Assembly (NCBI GenBank): GCA_016125455.1 | Contig: WGLS01000007.1 | Location: 1-64,000 of the forward strand | Length of the DNA: 64,000 bases | From: Alphaproteobacteria bacterium | Lineage (GTDB): Bacteria; Pseudomonadota; Alphaproteobacteria; Caulobacterales; Parvularculaceae | Direction of reading: 5' to 3' | The notes under the pieces: generated by a model | Told to the model about the DNA's origin: nothing | Databases searched by the model: none | Seen by the model: only the letters and a program-made list of their open reading frames with translations | Made by a program: the position numbers and the translations under genes | Part shown: one piece after another, positions 26,479 to 35,914 of the stretch | How the letters are laid out: each line of letters opens with the position of its first letter | Numbering within the stretch: the first letter of the stretch is position 1

Positions 26479-27321
26479 TCATGGCAGTTTTCGTCCCGTT
26501 GCCGCTTCGTACACGGCGTACCAGTCTGCCCGACTCATGCCCATGCCGTCCGCCTTTGCGAGTTCCGTCAGGCGCGATGCGCTCCTCGTGCCAACGATCG
26601 GCGTCATTCCGGCCGGGTGGGCGAGCGTGAACCCGAGCGCCGCAGCGCCAAGGGAAACGCCCGTCATCGCCGCCACCGCCTGCAGCGCCTCGCGCGCGCC
26701 AGTCGCCTGCCGGTCGCCGCCATCAATGATACGCCCGCCAGCGAGCGGCGACCAAGCGTACACCGACAACGCCGCGGCCATCGCCTGATCCAGGCGGCCG
26801 TCGGTTGCGGCGTCCGGCGCAAGCGCTGAAAACTCCAGTTGGTGGGCTGCAAGCGGCGCATCGAGGAAAGTCGCTAGCGCCTCCACCTGATGGGTCGAGA
26901 AATTCGATGCGCCGACGGCTTTGGCCTTGCCGGCCCTAATGGCGCGGTCTAGCGCGGCCGCCGTCTCCGACGGGTGCGTCAGCATGTCGGGTCGGTGAAT
27001 GTACAAAAGGTCGACGCAGTCGAGCCTGAGGCGGCGCAAGGACGCGTCGATCGCCGCCGACAGGTGCTCCGGAGAGGAATCATAAGGCGTTCCGAGCCTG
27101 ACGCCGACCTTCGTGGCGACACTTGCCCCATCGAATAGGGACGGATCGGCCCGTCTGAGATTGCCGAGCAATTCCTCCGACGCGCCGAATTGCGCCGGCG
27201 CGCCATAGACGTCGGCCGTATCGAAGTGATCGACGCCAAGATCGCGCGCGCAGGCGATCATCTCCCGGGCGAGGCGCTCTTCGCCGGGACCGTAGCGCCA
27301 GAAACCGTAGGCGATGCGCAT
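26479..27321 (-). CDS. Aldo/keto reductase
   Basis: A 280-residue NAD(P)H-dependent TIM-barrel oxidoreductase. The AKR signature is clear: [10 protein letters not shown] (Asp and Tyr of the catalytic tetrad), [10 protein letters not shown] (Lys), DLLYIHRPD (His), [12 protein letters not shown] and [11 protein letters not shown] (cofactor phosphate contact). It resembles YdhF-type reductases. It sits between zwf and edd, where many Entner-Doudoroff operons carry 6-phosphogluconolactonase (pgl). It shows no lactonase similarity. A role in sugar or aldehyde reduction linked to this pathway is an inference. Confidence 0.88.
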   Translation of the reverse strand: MRIAYGFWRYGPGEERLAREMIACARDLGVDHFDTADVYGAPAQFGASEELLGNLRRADPSLFDGASVATKVGVRLGTPYDSSPEHLSAAIDASLRRLRLDCVDLLYIHRPDMLTHPSETAAALDRAIRAGKAKAVGASNFSTHQVEALATFLDAPLAAHQLEFSALAPDAATDGRLDQAMAAALSVYAWSPLAGGRIIDGGDRQATGAREALQAVAAMTGVSLGAAALGFTLAHPAGMTPIVGTRSASRLTELAKADGMGMSRADWYAVYEAATGRKLP

Positions 27322-27352
27322 GCCGGGCCTTTCCTGCCTCGCGCCGGCGTCA

Positions 27353-28843
27353 TCAGACGCCGGAGAACCATTCCCGCCCGTCGCGATCGAGCATCATCGC
27401 CGATTGCGCTGGCCCGTCCGTACCCGCTGCATACTGATAGGCCGGGGTCTCGTCCCGCGCCCACGCGTCAATCACGCCATCGACCCAGCGCCACGCCGCC
27501 TCAACCTCGTCGCGCCGCATAAAGAGCGCAAGATCGCCGCGAACAACGGCCATCAAAAGGCGCTCATAGGCGTCGGGATAGCGGGCCTCGAACGCTTCGG
27601 CGAACGAGAGGTTTAGCGGCACATAGCGCAACCTCATGCCGCCGGGGCCCGGATCCTTTGTGACAAGCAGCAGCTTGACGCCTTCGTCCGGCTGCAGACG
27701 GATCACGAGCCGCGTCGGCTCAAGCTTGCCGCCATCGGACCGGATGAGCGCGTGGGCGACATCCTTGAACTGGATGACGATCTCGGACGTGCGCGCCGAC
27801 ATCCGCTTGCCGGTGCGCAGATAGAACGGCGCGCCCTTCCAGCGCCAGTTGTCGACGTTCGCCTTGATCGCGACGAAGGTTTCCGTGCGCGACGGGCGGC
27901 CGAGCTCCTCTGAGTAGCTCGGCGCCACTTCGCCGCCCGAGGCGCCGGCTGCGTACTGGCCGCGAACGGTCGTCTGGCGGACATTTGCCAGATCGACGGG
28001 CCGCAGCGCCCTCAGGACCTTGATCTTTTCGTCCCGCACGGTGTCCGGCTCAAGGTCGAGCGGCGGCTCCATTGCGACGAGGCAAAGCAGCTGGAGAAGG
28101 TGGTTCTGCACCATATCGCGCAGCGCGCCGGCCCCGTCATAATAGCTCGCCCGGCCGCCGGCGCCGATCGATTCCGCGACCGAGATCTGGATATGATCGA
28201 TGGCGTTGGCGTTCCACACCGGCTCGAAAAGCGAGTTCATGAACCTCAGTACAATGAGGTTCTGCACCGTTTCCTTGCCGAGATAGTGGTCGATGCGGAA
28301 GATCGCATCCTCGTCGAAGACCTTGCCCACGGCTTCGTTGATGTCCCGCGCGCTCGCAAGGTCGTTACCGATCGGCTTTTCAAGAACGATCCGAGAGCCG
28401 TCGCACTTTGCGCCCGCCGCGGCGATGTTGGCGCTGACCTGTCCGTACAGGCCAGGCGGCAGGGCGAGATAAAAGACGCGCTGCTTCTCGCCGCAATCGA
28501 CGAAATGCGCGGTCAGCGCGGGCCAGTCGGCGTCCGCGTCAGCGGCGTCAAGCTCGACATAGAACAGCCGCTCCGCGAAGGCGGTCCATTCGGCGTCGTC
28601 GATGCCGTCCTTCGGGTGGAACTTCCGGAAGCTTTCTAGCGCCAGCGCGCGGAACTCGTCGTTGGACATGCCCGACCGCGACACGCCGATGATCTTCGAC
28701 GCTTCGGGGATCTGCCCGTCGCGCCAGCGATGGAACAGCGCTGGAATGAGCTTGCGTAGCGACAGATCGCCCGCGGCGCCGAATACGACGAGATCGAATG
28801 CGTTGACGGGAACGAACTGGGCCGACGGCGCGTCTGCATTCAT
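27353..28843 (-). CDS. zwf: Glucose-6-phosphate 1-dehydrogenase
   Basis: A 496-residue enzyme oxidising glucose 6-phosphate to 6-phosphogluconolactone with NAD(P)+. Family features are the coenzyme loop VVFGAAGDLSLRKLIPAL, the substrate-binding RIDHYLGKETVQN, IRLQPDEGVKL near the C-terminus and the central EKPIGND. The ATG at 28843 is used because it gives the normal N-terminus; the longer open frame reaches into the symporter gene. It feeds the Entner-Doudoroff enzymes downstream; no pgl gene is found in the window. Confidence 0.96.
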   Translation of the reverse strand: MNADAPSAQFVPVNAFDLVVFGAAGDLSLRKLIPALFHRWRDGQIPEASKIIGVSRSGMSNDEFRALALESFRKFHPKDGIDDAEWTAFAERLFYVELDAADADADWPALTAHFVDCGEKQRVFYLALPPGLYGQVSANIAAAGAKCDGSRIVLEKPIGNDLASARDINEAVGKVFDEDAIFRIDHYLGKETVQNLIVLRFMNSLFEPVWNANAIDHIQISVAESIGAGGRASYYDGAGALRDMVQNHLLQLLCLVAMEPPLDLEPDTVRDEKIKVLRALRPVDLANVRQTTVRGQYAAGASGGEVAPSYSEELGRPSRTETFVAIKANVDNWRWKGAPFYLRTGKRMSARTSEIVIQFKDVAHALIRSDGGKLEPTRLVIRLQPDEGVKLLLVTKDPGPGGMRLRYVPLNLSFAEAFEARYPDAYERLLMAVVRGDLALFMRRDEVEAAWRWVDGVIDAWARDETPAYQYAAGTDGPAQSAMMLDRDGREWFSGV

Positions 28844-28868
28844 GGGACTGTTCCGGTTGAAGCGCCGC

Positions 28869-30494
28869 TCACCAGTAGACGACGTAAATTGCGATGAGCG
28901 CGAGTGTAACGAAGGCCGCGGCAAGGTTGAAGGCGGCCCGCGTGCCGAATTCGATGCCGCCAAGCGCGACTGGCAGGTTGCCGTCACGCTGGCGCGACGC
29001 GAACGACAGCGCCCCTCCCATTGCAAGGCAGGCGAGGAAAACGAACCAAATGCGAATGACGAAAGGCAGGTCCGGCGCCGCAAGCTTGAACGCGACGCTG
29101 AAGCCGACGGAGCCGAGGAGCGCGCCATAGGCGCCAAGCGTCGTCGCCCGCGACCAGAAAAAGCCCATCAGGAAAATCGCGACGACGCCCGGCGCGATGA
29201 AGCCTGTATATTCCTGCACGGTCTGGAAGCCGCTTTCGAAGCCGCCGATGAAAGGCTGCGCAAGGACAAGGGCCGCCGCCATCGCCACGAACGCCGTGAT
29301 TCGACCGACGCCGACATAGTGCGTCTGCGGCCGATCGGGAACGGCGGCGCGATAGACATCCATGGTGAAGATTGTCGAGATCGAGTTCATCATAGAGGCG
29401 AGCGAGGAAACGACCGCCGCGACGAGCGCAGCAAAGACAAGCCCGCGCAGGCCGGGCGGCGCGAGCGTCATCAGCTCGCCATAGGTGCGATCGGCCCGTC
29501 CGCAGGTCGACGTATCGCCAGGAACCGCGCAGGCGGCCGGATCGAGCGTGGCCGCGCCGAGAACGCCGTCCTGCACGAGCATCACTGCCGCGATGCCCGG
29601 GATGACGACGATCAGTGGAATGAACAGTTTCAGCGCGGCGGCGAAGGCAAGCCCCTTTTGCGCCTCGGGCAGGCTCTCCGCGGCGAGCGCGCGCTGAATG
29701 ATGTACTGATTGAAGCCCCAGTATGAAAAGTGCAGCACCCAGAGCCCGCCGAGCAGGGTCCAGACGCCGGGCAGATCGCCATAGGACGGATGATCGGGCG
29801 CGAGGATCATGCTGAAATGGCCGGGCAGCTCGCGCCCGAGGCGAGCGAGGCCGCCGGCGGCGCCCGCATCGCCGCCAACAAGATCGAGCGCGATCCAGGT
29901 GATCGCGGCGCCGCCGACGATGAGAATGACCACCTGAATAATGTCGGTGAGCGCGACCGCCTTCAGCCCGCCATAGAGCGAGTAGAGCGCGGCGAACCCG
30001 GCGAGGCAGGCCATTGCCGCGAATACCGGCAGGCCGGTCAGCGAGGTCACCGCAAGGCCGCCGAGCCAGAGAACCGTCGTCAGGTTCACCGCCGTATAAA
30101 GAACGATCCAGTAGACTGACATCAGCGTCTTGACGCCGCCGCCATATCGCTGGTCGAGGAACTGCGGCATAGTATACACGCCGCGTTCCAGAAATATCGG
30201 CAGGAAGAATTTCGCCACGATCAGTAGAACGATCGCCGCCTGCCATTCATAGGCCGCGATAGCAAGGCCGACCGCGTAGCCCTGCCCCGACTGGCCGATG
30301 ATCTGTTCAGCCGAAATATTCGCCGCAATCAGCGACGCGCCAATCGACCACCATGGCAGCGACCGGCCCGCCAGGAAGTAATCCTCCGTATCCTTGCTGT
30401 GCCCAGCCTTTTCGCGCGAGACGAAATAGGCGATCGCGACGAGCGCGACCGCGTAAACGCCAAGGATGGCGAGGTCGATCCCGGTGAGCGCCAT
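28869..30494 (-). CDS. Sodium/sugar symporter (SSS family, SGLT-like)
   Basis: A 541-residue inner-membrane protein with about 14 transmembrane helices. The solute:sodium symporter signature is present: SLPWWSIGASLIAANISAEQ (sugar-binding TM1/TM2 region), YTMPQFLDQRYGGGVKTL, YSLYGGLKAVALTDIIQ and YWGFNQYIIQRALAAES, all typical of Vibrio-type sugar transporters. It probably imports glucose or galactose with sodium. Its position between the GH97 alpha-glucosidase and zwf suggests that glucose liberated in the periplasm is its substrate. Confidence 0.93.
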   Translation of the reverse strand: MALTGIDLAILGVYAVALVAIAYFVSREKAGHSKDTEDYFLAGRSLPWWSIGASLIAANISAEQIIGQSGQGYAVGLAIAAYEWQAAIVLLIVAKFFLPIFLERGVYTMPQFLDQRYGGGVKTLMSVYWIVLYTAVNLTTVLWLGGLAVTSLTGLPVFAAMACLAGFAALYSLYGGLKAVALTDIIQVVILIVGGAAITWIALDLVGGDAGAAGGLARLGRELPGHFSMILAPDHPSYGDLPGVWTLLGGLWVLHFSYWGFNQYIIQRALAAESLPEAQKGLAFAAALKLFIPLIVVIPGIAAVMLVQDGVLGAATLDPAACAVPGDTSTCGRADRTYGELMTLAPPGLRGLVFAALVAAVVSSLASMMNSISTIFTMDVYRAAVPDRPQTHYVGVGRITAFVAMAAALVLAQPFIGGFESGFQTVQEYTGFIAPGVVAIFLMGFFWSRATTLGAYGALLGSVGFSVAFKLAAPDLPFVIRIWFVFLACLAMGGALSFASRQRDGNLPVALGGIEFGTRAAFNLAAAFVTLALIAIYVVYW

Positions 30495-30500
30495 TGCCGG

Positions 30501-32582
30501 CTACTCTGCGGGCGTCAGGCGCACGGCCGCGCCGCCGGAGGCTGCGAGGGGAAACGTCAGGACGTCGCCTTTTTTGACTGTCCGCGTCTCGATGATCATG
30601 ACGTAGGGGTTCGCCCGCCAGTCGGCGAGACGGCCATCGCGATAGATTTCGGCCCTGTAGGCGCGCCCTTCATCGAGAAAGTCGAGCGGCGCCTGGAGCG
30701 CGCGCGCCCTCTCATCAGTCAGCATGCCAATGAACCAGTCGTCGCCGCCCCGCGCCTTGCGCGCGAACGTGACATAGTCGCCGATCTCCCCGTTCAGCGC
30801 GATGCTCTCCTCCCAGTCCGTCGCGACGTCCTTGATGAACTGGAAGGCGTCGGGGCGCCTTTCGTAGTTTTCAGGCAGGTCCGCCGCCATCTGGATTGGC
30901 GAATATAGAACGACATAGAGCGCAAGCTGCTTGGCGAGCGTCGTCTGCGGACGATTGCCGGGGTCCGAGCGCGGCATGTCCTCGCGCACCGGCGGGCGCT
31001 TGTTCGGTTCAAGGTCGAAGATGCCGGGGGTGAAATCCATCGGCCCCGCCAGCATGCGGGTGAAGGGCAGAATCGCCGCATGCTCCGGCGGGTTTGGCGG
31101 CGAGCCCCAGGCGTTGAACTCCTGCCCGCGGGCGCCCTCGCGGCTGACCCAGTTCGGATAGGTGCGACGCAGGCCGGTGTCCTTTACGGGCTCATGGGGG
31201 TTGATGGCAATCTGGCGCTTTGCCGCTTCCGTCACGACGCGGAGATGATGGTCGACCATGAACTGGCCATCGTGCCATTCATACCGCAGGACGCCCTTGT
31301 CGTCGGTGCGTTCAATCCGGCCGGCGTCAGCCACGTATCCCGTCTTGATCGCCTTGACGCCATGGGCCGCGTAGAGATCGAGAGCGTCGGCCAGCTGGTT
31401 CTCGTAATTCGTGACGCCTCCGGACGTTTCATGGTGTCCGATCAGCGTTACGCCTTTATCCTTCGCATAGGCGGCGACGGCGTCGAGATCGAAGTCCGGA
31501 TAGGCGATGGTGAAATTGAACAGGTCCGGATTGTTGAACCAGTCGCCGTCCCAGCCGATGTTCCAGCCCTCCACAAGAACGCCCATGAACCCGTTCTCGG
31601 CGGCGAAATCGATATAGCGCTTTGTCTCCTCCGTCGTTGCGCCGTGGATGCCTTCATTGCCCCAGGTGCGCTCGCGGATGTGCATCGCCCACCAGATGCC
31701 GACATATTTTCCGGGCTCGACCCATGAAACGTCGCCGAGCGCGTTCGGTTCGTTGAGGTTCAGGATGAGATCGGAATTGAGGAGGCCAGTCGCGGCGTCC
31801 GCAATCTGGATCGTCCGCCAGGGCGACTTGAACGGCGTCTCGGTTTTCACCCGCACGCCATCGGACCAGCGCGACAGTTCGGCCGTGAACGCGCCGGGAC
31901 GCAGCCGCTGCAGCGACATGCCGGACCAATCGACAAGCGCCGCCTCGTGGATTGACAGGTGCACGCCGTCATCGCGGCGCAGGGTAATGGGCGTATGGGC
32001 GTCCTGGACGTCGCCGGCAGGCGTCGACTGGTAGACGTATTCATAGCGATTGAATTCGCCCGACGGGATCCACCAGGCGGTCGGCCTATCGCCGACAACG
32101 AACTCCGTCAGCTCGTCAACGATCTCCACCGCGCCCTTTAGCCCCTTCTGCCGGCCGACCTCATAGCGGAACCCGACGCCATCGTCGAAAACCCGAAAGC
32201 GGGCGGCCATGGCGCGCGACGGCGCCGCGGCCTCGGCGAAGGTCACCAGAAGCTCATTGTGACGATCGCGCACCAACCGACGCTCGCCCCAGGGCTGCTC
32301 CCAGGTTACGTCAGCGCTCGCCTCGGCAGCATCGACGATTTCGAGTCCGCGCTCGAATCCGGCGGCGTCCTTGAACAGCAGTCCGAGCTTCGACGGCGCC
32401 ACCACCTCGCGGCCATCGAACGCGACGGCGTATCGCGCCTGGCCGCCATCATCGGACACCGAGACAACGATCCTTCCGTCCGGCGAGGCGACGCGTAGGG
32501 TCTTCGCATCGGCTTGCCCGGCGATCCCCGCCATCGCCAATACGAGACACAGTTGCAGCGGCCATCCGATGTTTCGGCGCAT
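30501..32582 (-). CDS. GH97 alpha-glucosidase (predicted inverting)
   Basis: A 693-residue secreted glycoside hydrolase of family 97. A signal peptide (MRRNIGWPLQLCLVLAMAGI, cleavage after ADA) precedes the N-terminal beta-super-sandwich and the TIM barrel (EGWNIGWDGDW, IKTGYVADAG). The two glutamates that define the inverting SusB-like branch are seen in NPHEPVKDTG and GARGQEFNAWG. It should release glucose from maltodextrins in the periplasm. GGGAGG lies before the ATG at 32582. It is the first gene of the minus-strand series leading to eda, and an operator-like dyad lies about 77 bases upstream. Confidence 0.94.
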   Translation of the reverse strand: MRRNIGWPLQLCLVLAMAGIAGQADAKTLRVASPDGRIVVSVSDDGGQARYAVAFDGREVVAPSKLGLLFKDAAGFERGLEIVDAAEASADVTWEQPWGERRLVRDRHNELLVTFAEAAAPSRAMAARFRVFDDGVGFRYEVGRQKGLKGAVEIVDELTEFVVGDRPTAWWIPSGEFNRYEYVYQSTPAGDVQDAHTPITLRRDDGVHLSIHEAALVDWSGMSLQRLRPGAFTAELSRWSDGVRVKTETPFKSPWRTIQIADAATGLLNSDLILNLNEPNALGDVSWVEPGKYVGIWWAMHIRERTWGNEGIHGATTEETKRYIDFAAENGFMGVLVEGWNIGWDGDWFNNPDLFNFTIAYPDFDLDAVAAYAKDKGVTLIGHHETSGGVTNYENQLADALDLYAAHGVKAIKTGYVADAGRIERTDDKGVLRYEWHDGQFMVDHHLRVVTEAAKRQIAINPHEPVKDTGLRRTYPNWVSREGARGQEFNAWGSPPNPPEHAAILPFTRMLAGPMDFTPGIFDLEPNKRPPVREDMPRSDPGNRPQTTLAKQLALYVVLYSPIQMAADLPENYERRPDAFQFIKDVATDWEESIALNGEIGDYVTFARKARGGDDWFIGMLTDERARALQAPLDFLDEGRAYRAEIYRDGRLADWRANPYVMIIETRTVKKGDVLTFPLAASGGAAVRLTPAE

Positions 32583-32658
32583 GCCGGACCTCCCTAGAAT
32601 TGCGCGGCGATCTCGGCGGAGTCGCCCCGTCCGGTTGTTTCGGATAGGGTAGGCGGTC

Positions 32659-32674
32659 TTGCAAAAATCTACAA
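32659..32674 (+). promoter_or_regulatory. Predicted LacI-family operator 1
   Basis: TTGCAA-AAAT-CTACAA is a 16-bp dyad of the form TTGCAA-N4-TTGCAA, upstream of the GH97 operon. Five related sites lie beside other genes of the glucan locus. The nearby LacI-type regulator is the likely binder (inference). Confidence 0.6.
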
Positions 32675-32809
32675 TCCAGTAACTGCAGTTTTGACCGCAG
32701 CGAGATTTCGGGCTGATCTGATGCGCAGGCATTGCTGCAAATATCTGTTTTTATGCGCGTAATAGTTGGGATAGGATCGACAAAGACGCTTGTCTGCGCG
32801 AAACCAGAT

Positions 32810-32825
32810 TTGCAATAATTTGCAA
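32810..32825 (-). promoter_or_regulatory. Predicted LacI-family operator 2
   Basis: TTGCAA-ATTA-TTGCAA (minus-strand reading) is the most symmetrical of the six sites and lies 78 bases before the GH13 lipoprotein start. Its position suits repression or activation of that gene. Confidence 0.65.
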
Positions 32826-32903
32826 TACAGTGTCGCGGGGTACATTTTCGACTGCCGCCAGCGTACAGGCCGCATGGCGGGACAGGGACAACGCGAGGAT
32901 ATC

Positions 32904-34391
32904 ATGCGGACATCAAGAATGAAGTTCCTGGCGGCCGTCTGCGGCAGCCTCGCCTGCCTCGCTAGCGCTTGCGCGGATCCGACGCCCGGCGACTCACGTC
33001 CGGAAGTCACTGCGCAAGGCAAGGCGGCGGCGGGCAATGCGGCGGTGGGCGATGCGGCGGTGGGCGATGCGCCGGACGCCAACCCATCGGACCCCTACCA
33101 GCCGACGCCCTATGTGAAACTGACGCACCCGGAATGGTCGCGCGACGCCGTTATCTACCAGCTCAACACCCGACAGTTCAGCGCGGAAGGCACCTTCGCC
33201 GCCGCAGAACGCGAACTGCCCCGCCTGAAAGCGCTTGGCGCTGACATTATCTGGCTCATGCCAGTTCATCCGATCGGAGAGGAAAACCGGAAAGGCTCGC
33301 TTGGCAGCCCCTATTCCGTGCAGGACTACTACGGCGTCAATCCTGAATTCGGAACGTTTGACGATCTGAAGAGTTTCGTTGACGCCGCCCACGCGCTTGA
33401 CATGCACGTGATCCTCGACTGGGTCGCGAACCACACCGCATGGGACAACCCCCTCGTTACGACGCATCCGGACTGGTACGAGCGCGACTGGAAGGGCGAC
33501 TTCCGGCCGACGCCCTGGTGGGACTGGTCCGACATCATCGACCTCGACTATTCCGAGCGCGGCGTCCGCGAGTACATGACGAAGGCAATTCGTTACTGGG
33601 TCGAGGAAGCGGACATTGACGGATATCGCTTCGACGTCGCCGGCTACGTGCCGCTCGAATTCTGGGAGAACGTTCGCGCCGAACTTGAAACGGTAAAGCC
33701 GGTCTTCCTGCTTGGCGAATACGAAGGGCGCGACGTTCATGCCCGCGCGTTTGACGCGACCTACGCCTGGAGCCTTTCAAACGCCATGCAAGCGATTGCG
33801 AAGGGCGACGCCGATGTAGGCGCGCTGTTTGGATTCTACTCGGAGAATGAAAGCGCATGGCCGCGGGACGCCTACCGCATGACCTACATCTCGAACCATG
33901 ACTACAACGCCTGGCACGGGACGCCAGCCGAACTCTACGGCGATGCGCTTGCGCCCGCGACCGTCCTGACCGTCGTCGGCGAAGGCATTCCGCTCATTTA
34001 CAACGGCCAGGAGGCCGGCAACGACCGGCGACTTGCTTTCTTCGAGAAGGACCCGATCGTCTGGCGCGATCATCCCGATGGCGAGCTTTACCGCAAGCTG
34101 TTCGCGCTCAAGCATGAAACGAAAGCACTGTGGAATGGGGCGGCGGGCGCACGCATGGTCTCGGTCGTCAACTCCGAGCCGCAAAAAGTGCTGAGCTTTG
34201 TGCGGTTCGGCGGCGAGGACGGCGTCTTCGCCCTGATGAATTTTTCCGGCGAAGCCCTGACCGTCAGCTTCCCGGAAGCCCTGCACCATGGGGACTATGT
34301 CGATTATTTCGCCGATTCGCCCGCGCGCTTCGACGCCGCGACGACCCTCGACTTGAAGCCTTACGACTACCGCGTTTATGTGAAGCGATGA
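32904..34391 (+). CDS. GH13 alpha-amylase-type lipoprotein
   Basis: A 495-residue lipoprotein of glycoside hydrolase family 13. The ATG at 32904 follows GCGAGGAT and gives MRTSRMKFLAAVCGSLACLA with lipobox LASAC. After a repeated alanine/glycine linker (GNAAVGDAAVGD) the barrel shows region I DWVANHT, region II GYRFDVAG (nucleophile Asp), region III LLGEYEG (acid Glu) and region IV ISNHD. It probably degrades maltodextrins at the outer membrane or in the periplasm. Its stop overlaps the start of the first halogenase-like gene as ATGA, so the pair is translationally coupled. A predicted operator lies just upstream. Confidence 0.92.
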   Translation: MRTSRMKFLAAVCGSLACLASACADPTPGDSRPEVTAQGKAAAGNAAVGDAAVGDAPDANPSDPYQPTPYVKLTHPEWSRDAVIYQLNTRQFSAEGTFAAAERELPRLKALGADIIWLMPVHPIGEENRKGSLGSPYSVQDYYGVNPEFGTFDDLKSFVDAAHALDMHVILDWVANHTAWDNPLVTTHPDWYERDWKGDFRPTPWWDWSDIIDLDYSERGVREYMTKAIRYWVEEADIDGYRFDVAGYVPLEFWENVRAELETVKPVFLLGEYEGRDVHARAFDATYAWSLSNAMQAIAKGDADVGALFGFYSENESAWPRDAYRMTYISNHDYNAWHGTPAELYGDALAPATVLTVVGEGIPLIYNGQEAGNDRRLAFFEKDPIVWRDHPDGELYRKLFALKHETKALWNGAAGARMVSVVNSEPQKVLSFVRFGGEDGVFALMNFSGEALTVSFPEALHHGDYVDYFADSPARFDAATTLDLKPYDYRVYVKR

Positions 34392-35914
34392 GCGTAACGG
34401 GCGCGCAGAGCAACGGACCATTCCGTATCGCCATCGTCGGCGGCGGCACCGCTGGCTGGATGGCGGCGAACCTGATGCAAGCCGCATGGCGCGATCGCGA
34501 CGTCGCCATCACCGTGGTCGAGGCGCCGGATATCGGCATCATCGGCGTCGGCGAGGGCTCAACCCCGCAATTGAAGGCCTTCTTCGACGGCCTCGGCATC
34601 GACGAATCCGCGTGGATGCCGGCGTGCAATGCAACGTACAAGAACGGCATCAGCTTTCACCGCTGGTCGGACGCGGAGGGACCGGCAAGCTACTTTCACC
34701 CCTTCCCCGCTACGATCGACGCGCACACCGCACCCGCCTTCTATTTCAACAGCCATTACCGTCGCTGCGGCTACGATCTTGAGGCGCATCCGGATCATTT
34801 CTTCCTTTCGGCCCATCTCGCGCGAAACCGTCTTGCGCCGATCGGGTCCGAGAATTTCCCGTTCCAGATGGCGTATGGCTATCACTTCGACGCCTACCTC
34901 GTCGGCGCCTTCCTTCGCAAGAATGCGGCATCCGACGGCGTTCGCCATCTTGAGGCGGAAGTTTCGGGCGTCGAGGTTTCGGCGACCGGCGACATCGAGC
35001 GACTGCGCCTGAAGGGCGGCGGCGACATCGAAGCGGATTTTTTCGTCGATGCGACGGGATTCCGTTCGCTCTTGCTGCAGGGCGCCCTGAAGGCGCCATT
35101 TACATCGTTTGCGGATAATCTTTTCGCCGACAGCGCCGTCGTGATGCCGACACCGACCGACCCGACGGGCCTCAACGCCCAGACAAAGGCGACGGCCCTC
35201 TCGGCCGGCTGGGCGTGGGATATTCCCCTTACAAACCGTACTGGCAACGGCTACGTCTATTCCTCGCAATATCTGTCAGCGGACGACGCCGAAGAGGAGC
35301 TGCGCGCTCATCTCGGCCTCCTCGGCAGCGACGTTGCGGCGCGACGCCTGAAGATGAAGGTGGGACAGGTTGCGGAACACTGGCGCGGCAACTGCCTCGC
35401 GGTCGGTCTCAGCCAGGGCTTCATCGAGCCGCTTGAAGCGACGGCGCTTCACCTTGTCCAGTCAACGGTGGAGACTTTCATCGACGCGTTCGACGGCGGC
35501 GGCTTCACTGCAGCCCGCCGCAGCGATTTCAATAAAGCCGTCAGCAGACGGTTCGAAGGGGTGCGCGACTACATCGTGCTGCACTACCAGGCGACGAAAC
35601 GTCGGGACACCGAGTACTGGCGCGACAATGCCGCCAACCGGAAGCGATCGGATCGGGTGGAGCGACTGGTGAATTGCTGGGCCACCGGCGGAGACCTGAA
35701 GCGGGAAGTCGCGGAAACCGGCGCATCGGACTTTTATCCGCTGACGTCGTGGATCTGCCTGCTGGGCGGCTACGGACATTATCCCGCCGGCGACGCGCTG
35801 CGGCCGCCGCCGCCCGACATCGGGGGCTTCGATCTTTCGGAAATATTTGAATTCGTACGCCGATGCGGCCTGAACTTTCCCGACCACAGGCGATTTATTG
35901 ACCAACGCGCCTGA
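34388..35914 (+). CDS. Tryptophan-halogenase-like flavoprotein A
   Basis: A 508-residue FAD-dependent protein of the tryptophan-7-halogenase family. The FAD loop AIVGGGTAGWMAANL is at about residue 15, EGSTPQLKAFFDGLGI includes the lysine aligned with PrnA Lys79, and GWAWDIPL is the WxWxIP motif of halogenases. SQGFIEPLEATALHL near residue 350 is family-typical. Genes of this type are widespread next to TonB receptors and glycoside hydrolases in Caulobacter and Xanthomonas, where no halogenated product is known. It starts within the amylase stop and its 3-prime end overlaps the oppositely transcribed paralogue by 20 bases. Confidence 0.9.
   Translation: MSVTGAQSNGPFRIAIVGGGTAGWMAANLMQAAWRDRDVAITVVEAPDIGIIGVGEGSTPQLKAFFDGLGIDESAWMPACNATYKNGISFHRWSDAEGPASYFHPFPATIDAHTAPAFYFNSHYRRCGYDLEAHPDHFFLSAHLARNRLAPIGSENFPFQMAYGYHFDAYLVGAFLRKNAASDGVRHLEAEVSGVEVSATGDIERLRLKGGGDIEADFFVDATGFRSLLLQGALKAPFTSFADNLFADSAVVMPTPTDPTGLNAQTKATALSAGWAWDIPLTNRTGNGYVYSSQYLSADDAEEELRAHLGLLGSDVAARRLKMKVGQVAEHWRGNCLAVGLSQGFIEPLEATALHLVQSTVETFIDAFDGGGFTAARRSDFNKAVSRRFEGVRDYIVLHYQATKRRDTEYWRDNAANRKRSDRVERLVNCWATGGDLKREVAETGASDFYPLTSWICLLGGYGHYPAGDALRPPPPDIGGFDLSEIFEFVRRCGLNFPDHRRFIDQRA

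Larger units (their letters stand above)
32583..32903. other. Divergent control region, GH97 operon / GH13 lipoprotein
   Basis: This 321-base AT-enriched segment has no gene. It contains two operator-like dyads (32659-32674 and 32810-32825) and a weaker match near 32735-32748 (CTGCAAATATCTG). Both flanking genes start with strong ribosome binding sites. I could not assign specific promoter boxes with confidence. Confidence 0.6.
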
